The translations under genes and the position numbers were made by a program. Positions 1 through 6,792 of a stretch of DNA of 64,000 nucleotides are shown here, piece after piece. The DNA lies in the NCBI GenBank assembly GCA_035798135.1, contig JAPFBR010000003.1, forward strand, positions 248,001-312,000, given 5' to 3'. This DNA is from Sediminicola sp035798135 (GTDB lineage: Bacteria > Bacteroidota > Bacteroidia > Flavobacteriales > Flavobacteriaceae). The notes beneath the pieces were generated by a model that was not told where the DNA came from, searched no databases, and saw only the letters and a list, made by a program, of their open reading frames with translations. Position 1 is the stretch's first letter, and every line of letters starts with the position of its first letter.

Positions 1-611
1 TCTTGCAACCAAGTCCATTGTTCCGATCCTAGAACTGTTCCTTGGCCATAAACATTTGGTTTGTGCCTCTTTTTTGTAACCTTATCGGGAGTCAGGGCAG
101 TTCTAAAATATCTAGTATCCAGGACTATTATCTTAACACTTCCTACTGGAAAAGTATAATCATGGGATGAATAAACCCCTTCTCTTGTTCTTCTGGGACT
201 ATTTATAGGGACGTCCATAAAATCCAAAAACTCCTGCTGACTCCATTTTTTACCTTTGAATTCCACTCCCCCATCATTTAAACCATAGTCGTGATCATCC
301 CAGGTACCAATAACAGGTATTGTCGTTTTTAATAGGGCATAACCTGCAACCTTATTCTGCTCCCTATACATTTCCATTAACTTTTTCCTATTGTCCGTGT
401 CTGCATAAATTATATCTCCACCCCAGATCCACACATCGGGCTTTGACGAAACTATATCATCCCATAAAGGATTATTCAAACTACTCTTGTTGCAGGAACC
501 AAAGGCAATGGTGAAATCGGACTCCGTTTGCTGAACCAAACTATTTGTAGTTGCTGATTTACAACCCGTATATAGTAAGAGTAATATGAAATAAAATGGT
601 ATTTTCTCCAT
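1..611 (-). CDS. PhoD-like alkaline phosphatase/phosphodiesterase lipoprotein, partial
   Basis: The gene enters from the left edge, so only its first ~203 codons are visible. It starts at the ATG at 611. The N-terminus is a hydrophobic stretch ending in a lipobox-like LYTGC (Cys17), so an outer-membrane or periplasmic lipoprotein is likely. Seen motifs are GSC (38-40), WGGDIIYAD (63-71) and TWDDHDYG (103-110), the metal-binding signature of the PhoD-like metallophosphatase superfamily, where Asp/His residues hold the catalytic metals. The family hydrolyses phosphate mono- or diesters; the substrate cannot be told. It is divergent from the nrnA-like gene. The C-terminal half lies outside the window, so completeness is unknown. 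Confidence 0.85.
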   Translation of the reverse strand, partial: MEKIPFYFILLLLYTGCKSATTNSLVQQTESDFTIAFGSCNKSSLNNPLWDDIVSSKPDVWIWGGDIIYADTDNRKKLMEMYREQNKVAGYALLKTTIPVIGTWDDHDYGLNDGGVEFKGKKWSQQEFLDFMDVPINSPRRTREGVYSSHDYTFPVGSVKIIVLDTRYFRTALTPDKVTKKRHKPNVYGQGTVLGSEQWTWLQ

Positions 612-678
612 GTAATAGTGTTTTAAATGAATGCTCAAAAATAAGGCTTTTAAGAATAAGGTCTATATGATAAAATTG

Positions 679-686
679 TATCTTTG
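679..686 (+). promoter_or_regulatory. -7 box TATCTTTG, 5 nt before nrnA ATG
   Basis: This is an exact match to the Bacteroidota -7 consensus TAnnTTTG. The ATG at 692 follows after only 5 nt, so the mRNA would start at or within a few bases of the start codon. No clear TTG -33 element is seen at the usual distance. Confidence 0.55.
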
Positions 687-691
687 CGCCC

Positions 692-1708
692 ATGAATTTG
701 AAGGAAATAAAAGCTACAGAGGCATTACTCTCTACGCCGCAAAAAATAGTTATAGTACCACACAAAAACCCTGATGGGGATGCCATCGGTTCAACTTTAG
801 GTCTTTACCACTACCTAAAAAATAGAGGTCAGGAAGCTACGGTGATTTCTCCTAATGATTATCCCAAGTTTTTAAAATGGATGCCCGGTAATGAACATAT
901 TGTAAATTTTGAAAAAGATTCGCATCATGCCAAGCAACTCATCAAAGAAGCAACAATAATATTCACATTGGATTTCAATCATTTGGGAAGAATAGACCAG
1001 ATGCAACCTCATTTGGAAGAAGCTACGGCTACTTTTGTAATGATTGACCATCATCAGGCCCCGGGTGATTATGCGGATATCACGTATTCCGATGTAAGCA
1101 TGAGCTCTACCTGTGAAATGGTATACAATTTTATAGAATTCTTGGGCCATAGGGATCAAATCAATGCCGATATCGCCAATTGCCTATATACAGGCATTAT
1201 GACGGATACAGGTTCTTTTAAGTTTCTCTCTACAACCAGTAGAACCCACAGGATCGCTGCCGACCTGATCGACAAAGGTGCCAACAACACCCAAATTCAC
1301 AATAAGGTTTTTGATACCAATACCCCCAGCCGTCTGCATCTTTTAGGTTGTGCGTTAAAAAATATGGTCATTTTGGAGGAGTATCATACGGTCTATATTA
1401 CACTGAGCCAGGAAGAGTTGGACAGTAATCAATATAAAAAAGGTGATACTGAAGGATTTGTCAATTATGGCCTAACCTTGGACAGCATTTGTTTTGCTGT
1501 AATTTTTATTGAAAACAAAGAGGATGGCATCGTAAAAATTTCCTTTAGGTCCGAAGGGAGTTTTTCTGTTAATGAATTTGCCAAAAAACATTTTCAAGGT
1601 GGTGGACATACCAATGCTGCTGGAGGGAAAAGCGATGTATCCTTAAATGATACCACAGCGTATTTTGTATCACTACTAGAAAACTATAAAGAACAATTGA
1701 ACGCATGA
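692..1708 (+). CDS. nrnA: DHH-family oligoribonuclease/pAp phosphatase (NrnA-like)
   Basis: 338 aa, the usual NrnA length. The N-terminal DHH domain shows PHKNPDGDAIGS (23-34, His24/Asp28/Asp30), DFNHLGR (94-100) and IDHH (118-121). The C-terminal DHHA1 domain carries GGGHTNAAGG near residue 305. These are the Mn-binding and substrate-binding motifs of cytoplasmic enzymes that degrade 2-5-nt RNAs and often dephosphorylate pAp. Its stop overlaps the gldI start (ATGA), so the two are translationally coupled. The same neighbourhood (NrnA, GldI, PPIase) is common in Flavobacteriaceae. Whether it prefers nanoRNA, pAp or cyclic-dinucleotide products cannot be read from sequence. Confidence 0.9.
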   Translation: MNLKEIKATEALLSTPQKIVIVPHKNPDGDAIGSTLGLYHYLKNRGQEATVISPNDYPKFLKWMPGNEHIVNFEKDSHHAKQLIKEATIIFTLDFNHLGRIDQMQPHLEEATATFVMIDHHQAPGDYADITYSDVSMSSTCEMVYNFIEFLGHRDQINADIANCLYTGIMTDTGSFKFLSTTSRTHRIAADLIDKGANNTQIHNKVFDTNTPSRLHLLGCALKNMVILEEYHTVYITLSQEELDSNQYKKGDTEGFVNYGLTLDSICFAVIFIENKEDGIVKISFRSEGSFSVNEFAKKHFQGGGHTNAAGGKSDVSLNDTTAYFVSLLENYKEQLNA

Positions 1709-2259
1709 AATATTTTTTAACCCTTTTAGTCCTGGGATTAGCCTTGGTATCCTGTCAAGAAGCAGTACCGAGAAGACCTATAAAAGTACGGACAGGTAGT
1801 TTTTTTAAAGAAACCATAAAACGGAACAAAGAACTACTTGCCCAAGAAGAAAAATTGATCAAGGAAATCATAGCCCATGATACAGCACATACCTATTTGA
1901 GCAGTTCACAGGGCTCATGGTATTACTATGAAATAAAAAATGATTCCGTATCCTATACTCCAAAACCGGATGATTTGGTGAGCCTTACTTACAATGTGGT
2001 CAGTTTTTCCAATGATACCATTTATAAAAGTGAGGAAATGGGAATCTTAAAATATAAAGTGGACAAACAAAATCTTTTTCCAGGGCTAAGAAATAGTATA
2101 AAACTTTTGAGTGAAGGTGAATCAGCAACTTTTTTATTCCCATCATCCCTTGCTTTTGGCTACCATGGAGACAATAAAAAAATTGGCACCAATATACCTG
2201 TGAAATCAACCATAACCCTTTTAAAAATAGAACAACAAAAAGACAGTATCCAAAATTAA
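1705..2259 (+). CDS. gldI: GldI-like FKBP-type peptidyl-prolyl isomerase lipoprotein
   Basis: 184 aa with a signal peptide ending in the lipobox LVSC (Cys17). The C-terminal ~110 residues form an FKBP domain (FPGLRNSIKLLSEGESATFLFP and the AFGYHGD loop). Length, lipobox and position after nrnA match gliding-motility-associated GldI. In Flavobacterium johnsoniae GldI is needed for gliding and is thought to fold periplasmic gliding or secretion proteins. It overlaps nrnA by 4 nt and is followed 13 nt later by a second PPIase. No other gld genes lie here, so motility of this strain cannot be inferred. Confidence 0.85.
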   Translation: MKYFLTLLVLGLALVSCQEAVPRRPIKVRTGSFFKETIKRNKELLAQEEKLIKEIIAHDTAHTYLSSSQGSWYYYEIKNDSVSYTPKPDDLVSLTYNVVSFSNDTIYKSEEMGILKYKVDKQNLFPGLRNSIKLLSEGESATFLFPSSLAFGYHGDNKKIGTNIPVKSTITLLKIEQQKDSIQN

Positions 2260-2272
2260 AATTTATTAAAAA

Positions 2273-3394
2273 ATGAAAAAAACATATTTATTATTCATGG
2301 CCGTGGCCATAGCCCTTACCAGTTGTAAATCCAGTAAACACGCCGATCTAGGCGATGGCATTTTCGCTAACATACAAACCAATAAAGGCGACATCATTAT
2401 TAAATTGGAAAGTGAAAAGACTCCAGTTACCGTTGCAAATTTCATTTCCTTGGCAGAAGGCAACAGTCCATTTGTCAGTGATAGCCTTAAAGATATAAAA
2501 TATTATGATGGCCTTATTTTCCATAGGGTGATGAAAGACTTTATGATCCAAGGAGGTGATCCAACAGGTACAGGAAGGGGAAATCCTGGCTATAAATTTA
2601 GGGACGAGTTCAATGACTCCCTTACCCATTCCAAGGCTGGCATCCTTTCTATGGCCAATTCTGGACCAACAACCAATGGCAGCCAGTTTTTCATCACGCA
2701 TAAAGAAACACCATTTCTAGATGGGAGACACACCGTTTTTGGTGAGGTTGTAGTAGGCTTGGATGTAGTTGATAGTATTGCGAATGTAAAAACGTCTATT
2801 GAGCCCATGACAAAAGATAGGCCTATTGAAGATATCGTCATGAACAAAGTAGAGATCATCCGAAACGGAAAGGAAGCTAAAAAGTTTGATGCCATTAAGA
2901 TCATGACCGATTATTTTGCAGAGGAAGAAGCAAAATTAAAGGCGTTGGCAAAAATGAAGGCCGACTTCTCTGCAGAAATTGAAAAACAGAAAGCAGTAGC
3001 CGAAACATTGGCTTCTGGTCTTCAGATTTACAGTATACAAAAAGGTACGGGAGAATCTCCAAGAGCAGGACAGCAAGTAAACGTCTACTATGCTGGTTAT
3101 TTGGAATCTGGGGAATTGTTCGACAGTAACGTGGAGGCTGTTGCTGTAAAATATGACAAATTCGATGAAAACAGAAAAGCTGGTGGCGGTTACGAAGCCA
3201 TCCCTATGGATTATAGCCCTGATGCGCGGTTGATAGCTGGATTTAGAGAAGGCCTATTGTCTATGAAGGTAGGTGATAAAGTACGCTTGTTCATCCCATC
3301 GCATTTGGGGTACGGGCCAGCCGGTGCAGGAAAAGTAATTCCTCCAAATGCCGATTTGGTATTTGATTTGGAAATCACCGGAATAGCGGAATAG
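2273..3394 (+). CDS. Cyclophilin-FKBP fusion peptidyl-prolyl isomerase lipoprotein
   Basis: 373 aa with lipobox ALTSC (Cys18). Residues ~30-195 are a cyclophilin domain (FHRVMKDFMIQGGDPTGTGRG, then NSGPTTNGSQFFIT and FLDGRHTVFGEV). A charged helical linker (~205-250) leads to an FKBP domain (~265-372; VNVYYAGYLESGELFDS and LGYGPAGAGKVIPPNADLVF). It therefore carries two unrelated prolyl-isomerase folds in one envelope lipoprotein. It is the third gene of the nrnA-gldI operon and is followed by a rho-independent terminator. The likely role is folding of periplasmic or outer-membrane proteins. The stop codon sits inside a triple 8-bp repeat. Confidence 0.9.
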   Translation: MKKTYLLFMAVAIALTSCKSSKHADLGDGIFANIQTNKGDIIIKLESEKTPVTVANFISLAEGNSPFVSDSLKDIKYYDGLIFHRVMKDFMIQGGDPTGTGRGNPGYKFRDEFNDSLTHSKAGILSMANSGPTTNGSQFFITHKETPFLDGRHTVFGEVVVGLDVVDSIANVKTSIEPMTKDRPIEDIVMNKVEIIRNGKEAKKFDAIKIMTDYFAEEEAKLKALAKMKADFSAEIEKQKAVAETLASGLQIYSIQKGTGESPRAGQQVNVYYAGYLESGELFDSNVEAVAVKYDKFDENRKAGGGYEAIPMDYSPDARLIAGFREGLLSMKVGDKVRLFIPSHLGYGPAGAGKVIPPNADLVFDLEITGIAE

Positions 3395-3403
3395 CGGAAT
3401 AGC
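3380..3403 (+). repeat. Three tandem copies of GGAATAGC across a stop codon
   Basis: Perfect 8-bp units at 3380-3387, 3388-3395 and 3396-3403. The TAG stop of the PPIase gene is in the second unit, so an extra copy would be silent and contraction to one copy would extend the protein. Confidence 0.9.
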
Positions 3404-3421
3404 AATTAATTGTAGGTGTAA

Positions 3422-3450
3422 AAAAAAGCTCGCAAATTGCGAGCTTTTTT
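3422..3450 (+). terminator. Rho-independent terminator of the nrnA operon
   Basis: A GCTCGC/GCGAGC stem extended by A-T pairs, a 5-nt loop and a run of T residues. Its A-rich left arm may let it also serve the convergent CBS gene. Confidence 0.9.
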
Positions 3451-3502
3451 ATTTTTATGGAATCATCTAAGGATTTATTTCAATAAGCCGATCTTTCAAT
3501 TA

Positions 3503-3964
3503 CTACCAATTTTGTGATTTCAATTCTATGGTAGCCTTAAGAATATCCATTTGCGATATCTGACCTACCAAGATCCCTTTCTCCACAATTGGAAACCGTC
3601 TCCTTTTGGCCTGCAAAAACTTATTGGCGGCATCAAATATATCCATATTACCATCTATGGTCTCCACATTGGAAATCATATGTTGCCCAACGGTCCTTGT
3701 CTCTCCCGGTAAATTGTGATACTTGCTTTCACTGATGTGTTTGACGCAATCCCCTTCAGAGATCATTCCTATAAGCTCATATTTATCATTCACGACCGGT
3801 CCACCGGATATCCTATACTTGATCAATTGTACAATAACCTCTTCCACAGATTGATCTGGTTTGAAGGTTATCAATTTTTTGGTCATATAATCACTAACCT
3901 TTAACGAGACCTCATCCTTGGATTCCCGCAGTTTCATTGGCCCTTGAAAACTCTTGATTCCCAT
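3503..3964 (-). CDS. CBS-pair domain protein
   Basis: 153 aa consisting almost only of two CBS domains (~25-85 and ~95-150). Seen: VSDYMTKKLITFKPDQSVEEV, then the repeat VGQHMISNVETIDGNMDIFDAA and PIVEKGILVGQISQMDIL. Stand-alone CBS pairs bind adenine nucleotides and regulate partner proteins; the partner is not apparent. The first 20 residues are basic and lack a signal peptide, so it is cytoplasmic. It shares the strand with pepD, about 90 bp downstream of that gene, and converges on the PPIase operon. No canonical TAnnTTTG box was found directly upstream. Confidence 0.85.
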   Translation of the reverse strand: MGIKSFQGPMKLRESKDEVSLKVSDYMTKKLITFKPDQSVEEVIVQLIKYRISGGPVVNDKYELIGMISEGDCVKHISESKYHNLPGETRTVGQHMISNVETIDGNMDIFDAANKFLQAKRRRFPIVEKGILVGQISQMDILKATIELKSQNW

Positions 3965-4056
3965 AATTATTTCATTTTAAGACAACCTTTAAATTACTAA
4001 AAATAAGCGAGTTATCCAATAATATTGGGATAAATTATTGTGCGAATGGTTTGACC

Positions 4057-5517
4057 CTATTTTTTCGGAACATCCTTCAAGATCTCCAATAAAAATTTCC
4101 AAAATTTTTGGACCGATGGAATACTCACCCTTTCATCTGGAGAATGGGCACCTTTTATCGTAGGACCAAAACTGATCATATCCATATCCGGATAATTTTT
4201 ACCTAGAATTCCACATTCCAAACCGGCATGGCAAGCAACCACATTGGCACTTTCTCCGAAAACGGTTTTGTATTTATTTTCCAGCACTTTTAATATGGCA
4301 GAGTCCGGATTGGGATTCCAACCTGGATAATCCCCACTTAGGATCACCTCACACCCTGCGAGTTCAAAAGCACATTTCAGGGAATTTGCCAAATCAAATT
4401 TGGCTGAATTTACAGACGACCTCGTTAGGCACATAACTTCCAAAAGACCATTGTTCACAATCACCCTCGCTATGTTATTGGAGGATTCCACCAAGTCATC
4501 CATTGTCGCACTCATGCCATATACTCCATTTTTTGCAGCGTATAAAGCTTTTATTAAACTTAACTGAGCCTCAGATTCCATCATTTGGGCAGGTAGGTCT
4601 ACCTTCTCAACCTCAACTATCAATTGCGGTTCAGTGTACTTTAATTCCTCTTTGATGGTTACTTCCAAGGCTGACAGTGCGTTTTCAAAATCAGCTTTAT
4701 TCGGTTCATCCACCACCACCACGGCAAAGCTTTCTCTAGGGATGGCATTGCGCAGACTACCCCCATTTATTTCAGAAACACCAATCTTAAAGCTTTCACA
4801 AGCCATGTATAGCAATCTGTTCATTATTTTATTGGCATTCCCGAACCCTCTATGGATATCCATGCCACTGTGCCCGCCTTGCAAACCTTTAACAGTAATT
4901 TTATAGGCCACATTGCTTTTAGGAACAGCTACTTCCTTATATTTTCTCGCTGCAGTTATGTCTATACCTCCAGCACATCCTATGTCAATCTCGTCATCTT
5001 CCTCCGTATCCAGGTTTAATAATATTTCACCTTGCAAGACACCACCTTTTAGACCCATGGCGCCTGTCATCCCAGTTTCTTCATCTATGGTAAAAAGAGC
5101 TTCCAATGCAGGGTGGACAACAATATTACTTTCCAATAAGGCCATAATTGCGGCAACACCCATACCGTTATCGGCCCCTAGTGTCGTTCCTTTTGCCTTT
5201 ACCCAATCCCCTTCAATCTTCATTTCAATTCCTTGAACATCAAAATCAAAAACAGTGTCCGAATTTTTTTGGTGCACCATATCTAAATGTGACTGTAGGG
5301 TGACCATTTTTCTGTTCTCCATCCCAGCTGTTGCAGGCTTACGGATGATTACATTGCCTACCTCATCCTTAAAGGTCTCCAACCCCAAGGATATCCCAAA
5401 ATCCATCATAAATTGAATAACTCTTTTCTCTTTTTTAGAGGGTCTTGGGACCGCATTCAAATCAGCGAATTTGTTCCAAACGGTTTTGGGTTCCAATTGA
5501 CGTACTTCTTTGCTCAT
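4057..5517 (-). CDS. pepD: Aminoacyl-histidine dipeptidase PepD (M20 family)
   Basis: 486 aa, full length for PepD. It is a cytoplasmic di-zinc dipeptidase that cleaves Xaa-His and other dipeptides. Visible metal and catalytic motifs: LQSHLDMVH (74-82; His77 ligand, Asp79), TLGADNGMG (112-120; bridging Asp116), IDEETGM (144-150; Glu146/147) and the late CHAGLECG with its His. The dimerisation insert typical of M20C is present between ~190 and ~400. No signal peptide. It sits alone on the minus strand between the CBS gene and the divergent DUF3810 gene, with a good -7 box upstream. Confidence 0.93.
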   Translation of the reverse strand: MSKEVRQLEPKTVWNKFADLNAVPRPSKKEKRVIQFMMDFGISLGLETFKDEVGNVIIRKPATAGMENRKMVTLQSHLDMVHQKNSDTVFDFDVQGIEMKIEGDWVKAKGTTLGADNGMGVAAIMALLESNIVVHPALEALFTIDEETGMTGAMGLKGGVLQGEILLNLDTEEDDEIDIGCAGGIDITAARKYKEVAVPKSNVAYKITVKGLQGGHSGMDIHRGFGNANKIMNRLLYMACESFKIGVSEINGGSLRNAIPRESFAVVVVDEPNKADFENALSALEVTIKEELKYTEPQLIVEVEKVDLPAQMMESEAQLSLIKALYAAKNGVYGMSATMDDLVESSNNIARVIVNNGLLEVMCLTRSSVNSAKFDLANSLKCAFELAGCEVILSGDYPGWNPNPDSAILKVLENKYKTVFGESANVVACHAGLECGILGKNYPDMDMISFGPTIKGAHSPDERVSIPSVQKFWKFLLEILKDVPKK

Positions 5518-5538
5518 AAGATTCTATAAAATTGAACC

Positions 5539-5546
5539 CAAAAATA
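5539..5546 (-). promoter_or_regulatory. -7 box (TATTTTTG) upstream of pepD
   Basis: Consensus Bacteroidota -7 element on the minus strand, 21 nt before the pepD ATG. The -33 TTG is not obvious. Confidence 0.5.
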
Positions 5547-5630
5547 CACATTGAAAAATGACTTTGCCACAGTTATTCCCATTTAACATTTAATTAGAGC
5601 ATTGGTCCATTAATACTAAATCTGATTGGT

Positions 5631-5638
5631 TATTTTTG
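5631..5638 (+). promoter_or_regulatory. -7 box TATTTTTG, 5 nt before DUF3810 ATG
   Basis: Exact TAnnTTTG match followed after 5 nt by ATG (5644). A TTG lies at 5602-5604, but the 26-nt spacer is longer than usual. This placement argues against the earlier TTG start at 5626, because that codon lies upstream of the box. Confidence 0.5.
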
Positions 5639-5643
5639 ATCCG

Positions 5644-6711
5644 ATGAACAACCGATTGAAAAATAGTATTGCCCTATCCATTATCCCGCAAATAATTTTG
5701 GTCAAATGGTTGGGTCACTACCCTAAATTTATAGAATCCTATTATAGTTTAGGCATATACCCATTGCTATCAAAAATCTCCAGAACCGCTTTTGGTTGGA
5801 TTCCCTTTTCTGTAGGGGATATCATTTATACCTTATTATTGGTAGTCGCACTTCGCTATTTGATTTTAAATAGAAAGGAAATAAAACAAAGTCCCAAGGC
5901 TTTTATCCGTAATATTTTCATTGTACTTTCCACCGCTTATTTTAGTTTCCATTTACTTTGGGGGCTTAATTATTATAGGGTCCCTTTAAGTGAGACCCTA
6001 GCCTTGGAAGAAAATAATTCCAACATAGCATTGGAATCTTTTGTTGAAAAGCTCATTGACAAAACAAATGAAACGCAAATGCTCATAGTTGGCGATAGCA
6101 CGCGAATGGTAATGGTGCCCTATTCTAAACAAGAGATACTGGAAAAGACCATTCAAGGCTATCAAGAACTGGAATCCCAATTTTCAATATTTCATTACCA
6201 ACGGCCGAGTCTCAAGAATTCCCTTTTTAGTACTGGTCTTTCTTATATGGGCTATGCGGGTTATTTAAATCCGTTCACCAACGAGGCTCAAGTAAATGCA
6301 CTACTGCCCAATTTTAGGTATCCCGTTGTCGCAGGTCACGAAGTTGGGCATCAATTGGGTTATTCAGCAGAAAATGAGACCAATTTTATAGGATATCTTG
6401 TGACATCCTCCAATAGCGACATCTATTTTAAATATTCCGCTTATTCTTATGCCCTGGCCTATTGCCTTTCAGATATCAAGAAAAGGGACGAACCTACATT
6501 TGAAAGGCTATTTGGAACATTAAATAACGGGGTTAAAAAAAACTACAAGGAGGTGTCTGATTTCTGGTTGGCCTATGAAAACCCTGCAGAACCTGTCTTT
6601 AAATCTATTTTCGACACTTTTTTAAAAGCCAATAACCAGTCCAAAGGCATAGAAAGTTACAATGCCGTGGTGATACTTTTAATAAATTATCACGAACAAC
6701 ACCCATTATAG
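5644..6711 (+). CDS. DUF3810 membrane-bound putative zinc metallopeptidase
   Basis: 355 aa from the ATG at 5644; a TTG six codons upstream is less likely because it precedes the promoter box. It has about three N-terminal membrane segments (residues ~10-30, 55-75, 90-110) and a soluble domain carrying AGHEVGHQLG, an HExxH zinc motif near residues 232-236. ENETNFIGYL downstream supplies a possible third ligand Glu. This matches the DUF3810 family of Bacteroidota, whose substrate is not known to me. It is divergent from pepD and ends ~80 nt before the amidohydrolase gene, so co-transcription is possible. Protease activity is inferred from the motif only. Confidence 0.85.
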   Translation: MNNRLKNSIALSIIPQIILVKWLGHYPKFIESYYSLGIYPLLSKISRTAFGWIPFSVGDIIYTLLLVVALRYLILNRKEIKQSPKAFIRNIFIVLSTAYFSFHLLWGLNYYRVPLSETLALEENNSNIALESFVEKLIDKTNETQMLIVGDSTRMVMVPYSKQEILEKTIQGYQELESQFSIFHYQRPSLKNSLFSTGLSYMGYAGYLNPFTNEAQVNALLPNFRYPVVAGHEVGHQLGYSAENETNFIGYLVTSSNSDIYFKYSAYSYALAYCLSDIKKRDEPTFERLFGTLNNGVKKNYKEVSDFWLAYENPAEPVFKSIFDTFLKANNQSKGIESYNAVVILLINYHEQHPL

Positions 6712-6792
6712 TGTTAAAAAAAAGTGAATACGTCTTATAAGAGTGCTAAGAATTTTACCTTTAAAGGGACTAATTTAAAACACCTTTATAAA

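Noticed and set aside
4014..4033. Imperfect inverted repeat between pepD and the CBS gene
   Set aside because: Arms differ by a bulge, no T-run on the minus strand; probably chance in AT-rich DNA.
6724..6792. GTG-initiated N-terminal extension of the two-domain amidohydrolase
   Set aside because: It would place 23 polar residues before a normal signal peptide; the ATG at 6793 is preferred.
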